Part shown: in pieces, positions 29,493 to 43,265 of the stretch | Position numbering within the stretch: the first letter of the stretch is position 1 | Layout of the letters: every line of letters starts with the position of its first letter | Assembly (NCBI GenBank): GCA_000149265.1 | Contig: CH002034.1 | Location: 148,626 to 212,625, forward strand | Source: Ciona savignyi | Taxonomy: Eukaryota > Chordata > Ascidiacea > Phlebobranchia > Cionidae | Reading direction: 5' to 3' | DNA: 64,000 nt | The notes under the pieces: generated by a model | What the model was told of the DNA's origin: nothing | Databases searched by the model: none | What the model saw: only the letters and a program-made list of their open reading frames with translations | Position numbers and translations under genes: made by a program

Positions 29493-29760
29493 TGGCTTTG
29501 TGTTTCAGTAAAGTTAATTCAAGCAGATAACGTGGCATATACATATTTCGCTCGATACCCGCAATATGCAGTTTACCCGCAGTTACTATTTGCAAGTTTT
29601 TAAATCAGGCAACATTATAAGTTCCAACCTTAACTTTTAATTGATAGAATCTATGGCGTAATTCACGCATGTCTAAAACATTTGTATAGACTGTGCCAAA
29701 ATGTGGTCACATAAGAGATCTAAACAACCAGGTAAATAAAGATATTGAAATCTTAGGCTT

Positions 29761-29862
29761 TGTGTGGCCGAACGGTTAACCAACTGATATACTGGCATCC
29801 CATAAAACGGATTAAGCTAAAGATCTAGTGGTCGAGGGTTCAAATTTAGGCTCAGTAAAAAA
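29761..29862 (+). repeat. Family A tRNA-like SINE
   Basis: TGTGTGGCCGAACGGTTAAC head, GAGGGTTCAAATTTAGG B-box region, CAGTAAAAAA tail. Confidence 0.75.
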
Positions 29863-31221
29863 CACATATACACTTAAACCCGATTTTGTTTATGGAGTTT
29901 CAGCGTGCCAATGGCTTTCGTATTATCAGTTAAACTTTAAGAAATCGGCCAATTCGTTTGCATTTTTAGTAGAAAACGTAGCAATAATACATAGTTAGTA
30001 TTGATGTACAACTAATGTGTAGTGAAAATATTGGATAGGCGGTTTACCAATTTTCTATAAGCCTATATACTAGGCTGTAACGACTTAAATGGGATGATGG
30101 AACATATGAAACCATGTAAAATATATGGAAATAAAATAAAATGCGACCTGGTTAAAGTGGTTAATACATGGTGAAATAACCACCTCCGAAAAACGAAACC
30201 CACACCTTGATTATTAAAACCGCCCCATTGATTTAAGTACGTGCGATATAACACCATACAAGATGGAATTGTCCCTACAGGAACCATGTTGAAAAGTTTA
30301 CACGATTTCCGGGAAATACACATGCAACATTCCCAAGCACCGACTTGTAAAAGTCCACCCTTTTAAAAACGATTCCACCCTTACAGTTTACAATGTAGGG
30401 GCATTTAGGGATATGTGTTTAAAAATATAAGATCTCTTCGTACAAAAATATGCCGAAGAGGTTCCAGTGCTATTTAAATGCATTGATTTTCACGCGTCAA
30501 TCATTACCACCGTCGGTTTACAGTGAGCGAATTCCACACAAAAATCAATTATTCGGCCCATAACAATAAAATTCGTGTTATGAGCGAATTTAAGGTCGAT
30601 TCAGTAAAAAAAGCCTTTTAAAATGAAAGAAATGGGTTGACCGCCAACGTCGTATTTGGCCACACAATCTTTAATTTGGCACCGTTTTTAGCTGTAAAAA
30701 CCCGATAGTTTTGTTCTTAAAAGATTGCCCTAGCTCGCGCTTTAAATTCGCTGCATTTCGCCTGCACCTGATACGAATTTAACATCCCCGGGTCATGGTT
30801 GAACGCGCACGTGGACAATCAATCTCACACTCGCAAATCGACACGCTTTTGATATTCTCTCATTCTCGTAAATGTCGGCAAACCACAGTTTTTGGTTGTT
30901 TTTAAACTTCACCAGAGCGCAGCATGCGTTTTGCATCTAAACTTGGATTACTTGGAAACGCCTACGCCCCATTACGTGTTTTTGTGTCGTAGTTTATATC
31001 CAAGTCGCCATGGATGCGAAAAACACATAAACGTATATCAATGAGATTTTCAAAACAGATAAAACATTCATAAAATTTAAAAAACAGACTTCAAAATAAT
31101 TTAAAATACATATATACACGTGTATATAAAATATAGTGCTGTATTTTGAATCAAATTGTGGAGTTTAGGTTATTCGCGTTGAAAACGATACTAAAGTTTC
31201 TCAGGGTGAGTAAAATTACAA

Positions 31222-31312
31222 AGATTGGTCGAATGGTTAGCTCGACCTATACAAATAACAACGCAAAAACGGCCTAAGCGACAAGGAGGTCGAAACTTAG
31301 CCTTGTAAAACA
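31222..31312 (+). repeat. Family A tRNA-like SINE, diverged
   Basis: GATTGGTCGAATGGTTAGCT head and GAGGTCGAAACTTAGCCTTG tail. Confidence 0.65.
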
Positions 31313-32265
31313 CAAAAACAGAAGACAACCGACTGTCTTGCGGCTGGTTTTGATTTTACAACCTATCAACCTACCAATAATTATTAATAGGCAAGCACGG
31401 TAATATTTCAGATTTTATATTTTTTCAAAGATAAAATAAGGCTTGGGTGGTATTGGGTATGATTTGTAGATCAACATTCTCTATCGTGCGCTTATATTTA
31501 CACAACGTAAAAGTTGCGTTCCGAATCCAATCCGGAACGCCCGCAATTTCATAGACAAGCAACGAGCCAAACGACAAAATGTCATACCCACAGTTATACA
31601 GTACTGCAGTAATTTCAAAACCTTTAAAGATTAAAACACACTACAAAAGTACATTTTGCGAAGTTAAACCTGTAATTAAAAACAATATGTGCATCGATAA
31701 TAAATAACGTATTTTTGTCATTGTTCTTTCGAGTACAATAACATCACAGTTCTTATTGACACCACAGTAAATAATGACATCAAAGTGCTTTAAAATTGCA
31801 TTGTACATAGTTAATTTGCTCTTTCCTTTTCCTGCTAGTTTTATTATTAATATTGATGTTATGATTTTGTATTACTCTGGCGTTTTTGGAATAAAATACA
31901 AACCATCACCATATTTACAAGGCCAAAACGTAATCCGACATCCAAAATTTTCGACAAGAAGTAATTGACGTTATTGTTATAATGAATTATCAAAGATGTC
32001 TTAAAATTGCAAAACAATGTTGTGCATATTTCTAAATCTCTCATCACAACGCTAAAGTCACATCAATTCGTTTATGTAAGTCGAAAATAATCATTTTGGT
32101 AAGCACCGGTACATATGTGTATGTATTTATTACATGTGTTTTTGTGACCCGTCATTATGTTTACAACCTAAAATTTATCAGTTTTGATTTTACTTTTTAT
32201 ACGTTTTGTGATGTTATTATTTCTTTTCGTTGTTTTATTTATGTAATAGTTTGTTTAAATTAAAT

Positions 32266-32299
32266 AAATGAGTTTTATTGCCAAATATAAAACTCATTT
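32266..32299. repeat. Perfect 13-bp hairpin
   Basis: AAATGAGTTTTAT and its exact complement ATAAAACTCATTT around an 8-base loop. No other features nearby; AT-rich. Confidence 0.7.
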
Positions 32300-35200
32300 T
32301 CAAACACAAGAACGCCTGGGAAATTTAAAAACAGAAACAAAATAGGCATTGGAAAATCTAAGAAATCGCCGTTTGTTAGCACACACAATGCAATTAATAC
32401 TTAATAAAACTACTTTCCTTAGGATATAGTACAGGAAATTCAAGTGTTATGTACTTTTATCCCCGTGAAAGAAAAAACTTACTCCCACGGTAGCTATTAG
32501 ACTGTGTTAGCTTTTAATATACAAATACAAATTTAAACACTAAATCAATACTTATTTTGAGGTTGTATGTGCAAATTATTTTGTAAAATAATTTATCGAT
32601 TTTATGAGCTGATTGAAGCAATGTAGGAACTAAATAACACGCCAGGACCACAAAGAGATTTCGGCACCGACTGTGGCCTGGAAAGTGAAAACTTTGTACT
32701 GAAATAAGATAGCATAATTGGGATGTAGCGTTTGAGGTATAGTCCGTCAGCTTTCACTGACAGGTTTGATTTTAACAACAGTTAAAATCAGCACACGCCT
32801 TCTGTTTAAATGTGAAACAAAAATTGCATTTCAGGTCGGTTTTGCTCTGCTATGGATTGATATGGTCGTTGAACTTTACAATACTGCGACAGTTTGTAAA
32901 CAAAATTTGTTTTAATAAAGCGCTAAACTCATCTATTTTAAACCATACCTCAGCCGCAATATAACCGCAACTAATCACGCAGTCGTTTGTTTTAATTTTG
33001 AACGCTGCATAACGTTAACTAATTAAATTAAGATATAGAAAACCAGTTAATACACATAACTGAGTTAAAAACAGCTGGGTTTTGCATTTTGCAAAGTAAA
33101 TTGCGCGCGGTTTGTTTGGTAACAATGCGTATTCTTATGATGAATATTTCTTAGATCATTTTCCTAACTTTAAAAATAACACATTTTTAAACTCAGTTTA
33201 GTCGACATTTTTGGGAAATCAATTACAGCAAATCAGCTGCTATAGATACACCGTGGCAATTTATTTTAAACTTACTCGAGAGAAAGCGTTGTAAAACTGT
33301 TATCGTTTTGGCAAATTTGGTATAATCAATTTTAAGTAGAACACAGGTTACTGTAAAATCAGACGAAGTAGACAAGGGGTATCAGTTATAATGTTTTCAT
33401 AGGTTTGAAAAGGCAGAAGGCAGTTTCTTTTTTATATATTACAAAAGATTAACCGTAAATTTGCTGTCCAAATAAGACAATCCTTTTTCACTAACAAATT
33501 CACTTTGAGGTATGTAATTTAGGAAACGTAATATCTGGGAATTGGTTGTAAAATTTCCGGGAAATAAAGCGATGTTTACGCCAGGAAAAATATCAGTTTT
33601 ACAACCTAAAGCAATTTAAATTGGCCCAAAGTTTAAATTTTAAATTTAATTTTCAGTTTTAGATTTCTGCCCAAATAAAAAAGCGTTCTTTGTGATACAG
33701 TGTATAAGTGGTTTGAGAATGTTTTACTTAATCGTATAAAATATGCGTACACAATTTAATTTTTATTATTTTTCACGCCCAAACTTAGATTATTAAACAT
33801 TAAAGTGCTGGTTAAGTAGACACATAATTTCGACAGTGACGTCATAGACGATTATATTTGATAACAGTGCGTAAAAACGAACGACATTTCTAAGGATTTG
33901 ATTTGCAAAGTGTCTTGCTGTAAAGTATGTTTAGGCAATTTAACAACAAATATTGGTTTGTAGAGCGTTAGGCAACATGCCCCAACCAGCCTCGGCACGT
34001 TAAGCATACAATTTGCATTATAGCGGTGCCGGTATCGCGTTGTTTACTTGCATTGTATATCAAAAGCAGTAATCGCACCGGTGCCATGCGCATGCTGATC
34101 GAGAAATTCCATAGTTAACCATTAAAGTGACGTAACCACTTTGTACAGCTGAATGTAGGTTCAAGCGAAGTACTGATTTAGCCCTGCGTTTGCAATTTTG
34201 CACGGGTAATATACAGACCTTATTTTTAAGCCATATATGTCCACATTTTAAGCTAATACAGAGCCTACGGAAGTTATTGTCATTGAATTCTTAAAATAAG
34301 TTAATTGGACAAATTAATTTTATATTTAAGAACACTTTAAGTTTATGATACGTTGAGAAACGACAAACAATTTTCCTAATATTAACCGTAAAATAGGCAT
34401 ATATAGAATAAAAAAAATATTGTGTGAATTTAAGATCATTTTGGGTAGTCTGGCCAAAGTATAGGGTAATTGTAGCCTTTTAAATTTATAACGTCGCTAA
34501 TTTCAAGTGCTGTGCGTAAATTTGTGGGAAAATCTACCATCAAGGCGCCGTTCGGGCATTATTTTTAATGTTTATTTTATATCATATGGTATTGACTGAC
34601 CGAACCCACCGACCAAACCACTAAACCTCAGTGAAATTGATTCAGTTTATTTATGTTTTTTATGTGTGTTTCTCACCGGCGATGGTCAAATACTTTGATA
34701 AGTCAACTGCCAATGAGGCGCTTACTTGTCGCCCGAGGTAGAAGCGATAGCTGCAATGAGCCTAATGGGAGCATCGTAAATAATGACATCTTTGGTGGTC
34801 TAAGCGTACTATGCAACGTATAGTAGCCGGTCGTTAACGTTTAGACAGTCTCTATTGTCCGTGTGAGCTAAATTTCTAATTGTTATTGCAATCTGTAAAT
34901 TGTAAGGTAATGTACAAGCATACGTATGCGTAGATGTTTGCGAGTTGTCGCTAGTTTGTGGAGAAATGTACAGTTAACTTGACAGTAAAGTATTTTAAAC
35001 AGTTTTAAGTAAGGAACACAATAGAAAAACCGCTCTGGTGATACGGTTGGCGAATGTCGCTAAAAAACGTGCCGAATCGACCAATTGTATATTTTCAAAA
35101 CAAACACGGAATACCAACGTTTTATTTTGTACAATTTTTACCACTTCAACGAAAGCTGTAGTTTTATCGCTTGAACTGGTTGTAGATTACATAGGTTGGT

Positions 35201-35629
35201 ATTTTTGTGTTGTTTTTGGGACTAGTCGCAGTGAAAAGTTTAACCAGATAAAACCTGTCTATCTCTGTGCCGTAGTCTGTAATCCTTAAAGTCGAACTTT
35301 ATCACGACTGGCTTATAACCATGATCTGCAAAGGCCAGGGGTTATGGGGGCTGGGCATAAGGCAGATTGATGCATGTCCCTGCCTATTCCGCTGACACTT
35401 TGATGGATTGAAAAGTTCACTAAAATTTACGTGCGCAAAAAACACATTACGCCCGTCTACTATACCGCATAAAATCTACGAAAGAGTAAACATGAAATAA
35501 TATATCTTCAAAGCCACGCTTTTTAAAACTCAGTTTATTGATGGGTAAATAACATAATGTAATTCAAGATACGATAATATTTCAACAGGTTGGGCAAAAA
35601 TCGGTTGACACAAATATTTTAGTTAACAT

Positions 35630-35950
35630 TTGTAAAGTATTAATTTTTTAAAAATACTGAGAGACGATGTTGAAAAAATGTTGGTTTTTAAAAGCTCCGG
35701 CTTATATGTGTTGACAACATTTTCGTAAACTCTTCATTTTACCCAAGGAAATATGGTACTTTAGTAGTATCTTCGGTATTTCAAGTTAAGCGTAGCTTAT
35801 GGTAAAAAAATTGGGTTTTAAAAAGTTCCAGTTCCAAATATGTTAACAACATTTTGTAAGCTATTATTTTGTAAAGTGTTAACAACATTTTTAAATTTTT
35901 CACATAACCAAGGAAATAAGATGTGCTGATAGTGTCTTCGGTAATCCACG
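35630..35950. repeat. Two-unit tandem repeat, about 155 bp
   Basis: ATGTTAACAACATTTTGTAA, ACCAAGGAAATA and GTCTTCGGTA motifs occur twice in the same order. Confidence 0.65.
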
Positions 35951-38376
35951 TTTAGAGAAACTCATTGTACCGAAGAGTATATACAATCCGCGGTTTGGCC
36001 GACTGGGGCGAAATGTTACAAAAAGCCGGTGCCCTGTACAAGGTTACTGCGCGTGTAAGGTTTGTTTACGCACACAGGGCGAGAAAGAACGCGTAGTAAA
36101 ATGCAGCTGCACTAAGATAAATGTCGAATGCAGCTTGGATCCTGTGCATTAGGGCTTATGGTTTGACCACATGCGCGTCGCCTGTATCTCAGAATTCAGC
36201 CGTCGGTTCAAATTATTGTTCATAAGTTAGTGTATTAGAATAGAAAGAGTTACTTTTAAAGTTTTAAAGTAAATTTAATTTTTCCAAAAAATGATACAAA
36301 TGCTTCTATTACGTACTTACAGACGAGTTTAACCTTAGATTCAGTAAAATTACTTTTTTGAAATACAGTCGAATTTGTCTTTCTATCACACTTCATACTT
36401 TCCTATTGTAGAGGTTCAGGGATAGCGAAGTGTATTAATCCGTCTAAACTTAAGCGGTTTGAAGGATTCAATATCGAAGAAAGTAAAACTCGGCGTAAAG
36501 GTGAGCACTTTATCTTATTTGACAAATCGTGGTGAGTATTTACTTTTCTCCATTTGCTTGTTTTTTGGATCATCAATTTTCGGTCATGCTCCGGCGGTTT
36601 CGAACGCAAGGCGATAAGAGCCATTCTTTTAATAAACGAGTTTTTCGTGTCGCAGGGGTTTTATACAATTGCTTTATTGTCGACCTGCCGGTTACCATAA
36701 AAAACATTGATTTTAATAAAAAGGCAAATACGTACCAGGTGTTGACGTGATTTGCCCAACACGGAATATCGACTGACGAGGTCCTTATTTAAAATTTCTA
36801 TAGATTTGTTTAAAAACTCGACAGGCGATAGCGCTTTTTTGTTAGCGCGGTCCATATATTAAGTTTCTATGGTGGTTTAAACAAACCCCACACTTGGTCA
36901 ACTGTAACCCTAAGTTCCTTTGTAACTTTCTTCATCAGTAAAAAATCATTTTTTTGTTGTTTTTTTTTTGCTCGTGGCCGACAGAAATGTTTGTATACAA
37001 ATCAATGTCCAGAGAGAACGACTTAAAGAGCGAACGACTTGCCAGCAACGATCGTTTTCAAGGCTTAGTTTCAAAACGGATCCAGTTTCAACCCTGTACA
37101 GTACGTGAAGGAATGTTTAGTTTAAGTTTATAAGGAGTGAATTTTGCAGTTCAGGTTTTTTCATTGGCATCGAGTCGTTTTAATACATCATTATACCGTT
37201 GACTCGTTTTATTTTGCATTTTCAGCTCGCATTTGTACAGTGATTGTTATAGACTCCGATATCAGGGTAGTTTTACTTCATTTACGTATTTCATCTTTGA
37301 GGTGCGGTAAAAGGTGTTAAATTTCGCCACGAGGTGTCGCCTCTGAGGTGCACAATACCGGAAGAAGCAACGACTTATGATTTCGTCGTACAATAGCACC
37401 TGCGTAGTTAGGTAGTGCGGACTGGCAGTTAGATAAAGGTAAAATAGACATAGGAAGTCGTATTTAATGTTAGAGGATTCTTTTACCTCCAGTCGGGCTT
37501 AACAACACCGTGACATCGTTTCAGCTCGGCGTTCCATGGCCGATGACGTAATTTTCTCGGGCAGCAATACGTTTCCAGCTTCTGCAGTCCTATCTTTACG
37601 TTCTTGACTTAAAAGCTTTATACAGTTGACACCAGCCCGACCGAATTAAATCTAATTTATCCAACGTTGCGTAGAAAGGAAAAATCGATACTGTGAAGAC
37701 ATAATATTCGGGTGACGAATTGTTAGGGCGGTATGACAATGGTGTTTGTTTTACAACACAATAGCGCGCGGTTACATTCTATATTATCACCACACACCTT
37801 AAAGGATAAGAGAACGACAAAGGGCCTGCGCGGCCAAATCTGATTTGCGCCAAAGAGCGCTCCAGTATGAAAATACTGTGATCGTGATCGGAATAATAGA
37901 CCCGCATTCGCTTTAAACTGCCTCAGGTTTAGCTCGTTTGAAAGCAAGTAGCGGACGCGGCGCAAAACACACGGACCATAGCTGTCAATGGCAAGCCATG
38001 AATATCAATACGAAGTAGCGAAACTATCCATTACTACAGTCGAGGCTTAAAAGGAAGGAAGGTATAAGCGCGATGAGATTTATGCCCCGTATAGACCGCT
38101 ACCAGCGCGAGTAACCTGCGTATGCAAGCTTTAGAAGTATCGCATTCTACAGCACAGGAAAGAGCGGATGCATTGATTGCCTATTGCTGAGTGTTTACTC
38201 ATTTAGATGCCCACGCGCATATGGAAGATAACTACGTATAACTCCGTCGTGTTGACCATTGCTTTTCTCGGCATTTTAACAACGTTCGCGCGTGTTCGCA
38301 GAATACGAGTCGAGCTGTGCAGGCGGTTAGTAAAAAAAACTGGAAACACTGAGATAAATTGCCTGTTTCGTGATCG

Positions 38377-38384
38377 TGACGTCA
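38377..38384. promoter_or_regulatory. Palindromic CRE-like octamer upstream of the candidate A1CF first exon
   Basis: TGACGTCA, a perfect full CRE/ATF site, 55 bp before the ATG at 38440. A second copy lies inside the exon at 38541-38548. The position is right for a core promoter, but the octamer is frequent in this window, so function is unproven. Confidence 0.35.
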
Positions 38385-38439
38385 CGATTATTCAAGCATT
38401 TCGCTTTTTGGCTACTGTTGTACTGGTCTACCTGTTTTC

Positions 38440-38555
38440 ATGGATACCGCCGATAGCGTCGGACTGAAACGAAAATTGCCATGGCAACCGGACCCTACGT
38501 CATCGAACCCAACGCCGGAGAAAGTCCCTCGTCGAATTGATGACGTCATTACGAA
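38440..38555 (+). CDS. A1CF: Candidate first coding exon of the A1CF/RBM47-like gene
   Basis: ATG followed by 38 codons (starts MDTADSVGLKRKLPWQPD, ends RRIDDVIT) and a strong donor GTAAGTG at 38556, leaving two bases (AA). The A1CF exon at 43691 starts with a single A before its ATG, so the join gives Lys followed in frame by MTADDAM. LKRK could be part of a nuclear import signal. No known family N-terminus matches it, and the MTADDAM start is itself like the start of RBM47, so this may be an alternative N-terminal exon, or belong to something else. The intron would be 5.1 kb. Confidence 0.45.
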
Positions 38556-41500
38556 GTAAGTGATAACGAAAGAGGTCTAAAGTAACGCGAACTTTGCGAA
38601 AGTAAACTTTTAGTTTCGCTTCAAGACTTTCATTTTTTAGATTACATAATAATGAAATGCGAAATGAAATTAACTGGTAGATTAAGCCTAGCCAAACTAT
38701 ACTATATGCTTGTTATTATGCTTAAGTAGAACGTGCAGGTACTAATAACAGGAGAAATTAGAAAATATCTGTGAATCAGAATCAAAGCCTAACGAAATAT
38801 AGATTTACGAGGCGAGTTTTAACGCAGTTTTATAGTTATTATCTTTCCCCGGTACCGTGTTGTGTTATATGACTATCTGGGTGTATGTTTTAAGATTAGA
38901 TTTTCCGTTTTCTCAGAGCATTATGAACCAACTACTTCATACATTTCCTATTTGTATAGCAGTCGAGCGCGTATTCTCTAACTACGCGTAAACTGCACTC
39001 CCATAAATGTACAGTGTTTTCATAATTTAAGGCCTTGACTAAAAGAAGAATTTGGTTTCGGTCGTTGTTAAAAAATCAAACTAGAAATGTGTACGTTGTT
39101 TCCCTGTTCATTTACCACTTGCCGTTAATCAGCCCAAACTCAATAAAAAATGATAAAGCACTTGGATTTATCGATTTGTGGTTGCCTTTAACGCAATTTA
39201 GTCAGGTTGTTCCTTTTAAAGCAAAAACTAAGAATGGTTTGCGGAATTTAAGAAAACGCAACAATGTCTGCCTACAATTGTTATAGTAAACTAGTTTGCA
39301 TAACTCTAACATACGTAATCAAATCTAATCTATTGTTTTTCTTTTGCAACGCTGCCAAGCGGCCCTATATATCGACATGTTTTAAAACGCAACAGATTTT
39401 TTAGTTTTGTAAATTAGCTTTAACACAGAAAACTTGTTTTGAAAAAATAATGTTTTTAACAATCCATAAAATATCACAGTTTTGCCTAAATTACGTCATA
39501 TTCATTTCTTATTTAAATTAAAACTATTCAAATTGGTTATCTTTACATGGTCTTAAGGCAAAATCAGTAACATTCGTTCAAAATTGTCAATTTCCGTTTT
39601 CTGCTAAATCAAGGCCAAAACGTCAAAAATCAGTTTCGTTTTAAGAGATATCGATATTTTGTTCTATAAGAGATATATTCGTGTGTTACAAGACCAAAAG
39701 TCATTTGAATAAGAACTAATAACGCTGTGTAAGCAAAACTGGTTTTCGAAGTACAGTTTAGAACTACACATTGCTTTTTTGGAAAATTCTTTACGCATTG
39801 TTACGTATAAATTCGTGTTATTCTGTCATACATAGCAATACACAAGTGGATAGTCATTGCATAACTATTAACCAGTAATTTACATGACGTTAAACAGCAA
39901 ATGCTTTCTAAATCGATATGATTTGATAAAATTGAAACATTTTAAAATGTGACCTTTTAGTTGAAATCGCATAAGCAATATATATTTTATTACGTATCGT
40001 TTTTGGTATGTTGTTAACATTAATGGACCAATTTAGAATGTGCTAGCTTAAATAGAAAACATTTATATGCACCAATAGCCTTTCTGGCTATCATACCTCC
40101 TATTTTAAACTTGTTATTGTTTTTATGATACCTTTTAAGAGCGGGCAAGCCATAATTACAATATAAGACAGTAGTACTTTACGAAAATATATACTATATA
40201 CTCCTATGAAGACGTTATGCTATATTACACTAAGTACAGGCTTTGTGCATTCACCTATCCTTAGGGGCAGAATATATTAAGTTAGTAACTGGGCGCTTTA
40301 CCTTATGTTTCATTATTTTGGTGTTGATTGTCTGCCCATTATTACACAACAATAATTTATAGTTCTTTATTCCGAAAGTATAATTATGCAAAACTAGCCA
40401 ATGTAGGCTAAAAGGTTAGGCCTGGCGACCAAAAGTTTCAATACCAACCGCTATATTATTTTAAAGTTTGTTTCTATACAGTAATCAAACCCTTTTTTGT
40501 ATTATATATAACGAAATCTTTAACAAGACGTTGGGAAAGACTGAGGACGTGTTTGTTTTTAATATTTGTCTGAAAAGGCGTTGTCCCTTTTGTGTAAAAC
40601 AATTGTACCTTTTCGCGATCTCACTGGCTTGTTTGGGAAATTTGGGACAAAAGCAAAATCTTGAATGTATTTGTCGAAGCAGGGAGCTTATTAGGTAGTC
40701 TGCCTTTTATTCGCTTTGTTTGTTAGGCCAGAATTGATCCATAGCGCCGTTGTGGTACCGTTTCTCAGCGGGTGTTGGGTACATTTCGAACTTCAAGACT
40801 GGTTAATTTCTCTTGAGAAGTGTATTTGTTTTTAGGTATCGATACATCGTTGCTGATTCGCTGGTAATTTACTTTCGTTTTATTGAAAAAATGAATGAGC
40901 GAGTGTGCGATTGTTCGGTAACTACGCTTCCTGTGATTGAACAGTTTTTAGCTGCATTCCTATTGGTTGTTAAAAGCGGGAAGTGTTCTGACGGGACACG
41001 AACATACCAGCAGTTTGATTCTATTTCAGCAGTTTAGAGATGAGTAAGAAAACGCGTCTTGCGGCTTATTGAGGTGGGAGGCAGTTCCTCGTTGGGTGTG
41101 CGCGCGCGCGTGGCATGCTGCGTGCGTGTGCGCGCGCCACGGTGCGTTTGCAAAGAAACGGATTTTCAATCATAACTTCCTTACCGGCCTGCAATAAACT
41201 AATGCCTAGCATGAGGCAGTTTAGATAAAAACAGAACCAGGGATCGAATTTCATATTGAGTAAAAAGCATAATAAACCCATAGAATTACCGAGGAAAATC
41301 AAGTGTTACTCAACAGTGAATATACGCAAATCGTCTCTGTATTTCGATCCGAAATCTTATAATTAAGCATCCGAAATTCACCGGAAGAAAAAACATTTAA
41401 CTATATTTCCTAACAACGAAAATCTAGAAGAAAATTCGTTTCTATTTTCTAACTTTATACCGAGTAGCGTAGGTATATTTGTACCGCTGTGCAGTTTGTA

Positions 41501-42400
41501 GCTCTTGGTTTCTTACCGGTTACTGGGTTCGATCCTCGCTCTTTAGGTTTCGTGCGTGGCAGCGTCCGTGTGGGAAGTTTAAAAACCTATTGCGAGGCAG
41601 AAAATGTAAATAAGTGGCTCTAATTTAAAAGCAGAATGAAGTTACTGCTAAATTCGATAATCCGACTGATTTTGTGCAATTGATATTTTGACAATTTTCC
41701 GCGATATAATTGTAGCAACTTTAATTTAAATTTCTCTACCATATATGTATATTTTTAGTTTCACAATGTGTTTTTTTTCATCGATTATGCTTTTTTACCA
41801 CCTCTGAATAAACAATAAATTTAATTAATTAATTTTATAAATAAACGTTTTTTACAAACGCTTTTTTGAAATTTTTTTGTTCAGCTTTTTAATTTTTTTT
41901 ATAATAAAACTAATAAATATAATGTAAATAACTATTATTGAGGTGTTTGTCAAGGTTTCCATTTAATTTATATACAAGAAGCTGGTTGCGTGTTTTTAGC
42001 AAGATAAACTAAATTAAAACTACCACAACTGCGTTTTTCTAAACCCATGTCCACACACACGTTTCTTAAAATAAATACATTTATAGTCAGAAAAAGGCTA
42101 CCGAATAATGTAAAATATTGATAATAAAAACGTCCTTATAGTATAAACACAATATATAATAATAACGTCTTTAAACTTTAAACAGCTTTAAAATTCGCTA
42201 GTTTTAATTTGATTTAAATTTTAGTTGTCATGGCACATGAGTTTAAAAATGGTCGCTTGTTGCAACAGGGTATTTGGAAATTTACATTTTTGTTAAGAAT
42301 TAGCATTTAAACATGTTGTATTAATCGCACGAGTAATTCATTAATAGATTTTTTAAAATTAGAATATGGTAAAGATCATGAGTTCGAGTTAACAGGCGAT
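38556..42400. other. Putative first intron of A1CF, left part
   Basis: AT-rich with no supported exon. Open frames such as 39035-39286 and 40468-40698 show no domain. A tRNA-like segment occurs at about 41488-41550 (GGGTTCGATCCTCGC box B). Confidence 0.45.
41096..41138. repeat. Alternating purine-pyrimidine (CG/TG) tract
   Basis: About 43 bp of mostly alternating GTGTGCGCGCGCGCG ... GTGCGTGTGCGCGCG, a strong Z-DNA-forming pattern and very unlike the AT-rich surroundings. Confidence 0.85.
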
Positions 42401-42404
42401 AAAA

Positions 42405-43265
42405 AATAGTATCTTTAGGAAAAATAATGTTTCGTCAAATGTAAACTTAAATCAATCAATTCCTTTTAACCATTGATACTTTTTCAGTTATAGATTTTTT
42501 AACTGTACCACCACCACCTTACATGTCTGGTTATTGTAAATACAATAATACCATCACCAGCTTAAAATAAAGCGAAAACGTCTCTTCATATGAAAATATT
42601 GTTTTGTAAATTAAATTATACCTTTGACCCGATTTTGAGGTTCTTTCACTTTTCCCATTCTGGATTTTTTTATTGCCTCCACCCACACTCTATATGTCTT
42701 AATTATAACAAGTACATTGACGATATCACACTGCTTGAAAATAAACCCAAACCGCAAAAAAGCTTTACTTTGAAAAATAATGTCTCGTCAAATGTAAAAT
42801 TAAAACAATTTGGTTCTTCCAGTTGTTTTGATGATTTTACTTTACCCATTTTGGATGTTTTTGATATTCATTATTAGCCATTTATACAATAAAATAAGAT
42901 CAGGGGTTCGAACCATTCGGCGAATAAAAATAGTCTCTTATTAGGAAAAATAATGTTTCTTCAAAGTCAATTAAAGTATACTTTTTAACTGATTTTGAAG
43001 CTCTTTCACTTTTCCTATTATGGATTTTTAAGCCCCTTTCCCCTTTATGTCTGATTATAACAAATACGTTGACGACATTACACTTAAAATAAACCTAAAG
43101 CGCAAAAAAAATCTTTACTTTGGAAAATAATGTTACGTCAAATGTAAAATTAAAACAATTCGTTCCTTTCAGTTATTTTGATGCTTTTTCTCTACCCATT
43201 TTGGATGTTTTAAAGTCTCCCAACCCACTCTGGCTATCGAAAATATGTCGGTGCAATCATATCGC
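42405..43265. repeat. Diverged tandem repeat upstream of the A1CF ATG exon
   Basis: Roughly four units of 180-200 bp. Recurrent order: AAAATAATGTYTCGTCAAAT, TTAAAACAATT, TTTTGATG, TTTACCCATTTTGGATGTTT, then a pyrimidine-rich segment and ACGATATCAC. Confidence 0.75.

Larger units (their letters stand above)
28195..38376. other. 10-kb intergenic desert between Sema6 and the A1CF region
   Basis: AT-rich, no gene I can support. Contains a direct 16-bp repeat GCCTCCCAGCGGACGG at about 28295 and 28387, SINEs, a two-unit ~235-bp duplication (28700-29010), a hairpin at 32266-32299 and a two-unit repeat at 35630-35950. Long stretches (32300-35600 and 36000-38000) show nothing recognisable. Confidence 0.45.

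Noticed and set aside
38207-38467. 86-codon frame with two hydrophobic stretches resembling GPCR helices 5 and 6
   Set aside because: No helix 7 NPxxY follows, no other GPCR exon is nearby, there is no donor before its stop, and the overlapping +2 frame fits better as a start exon.
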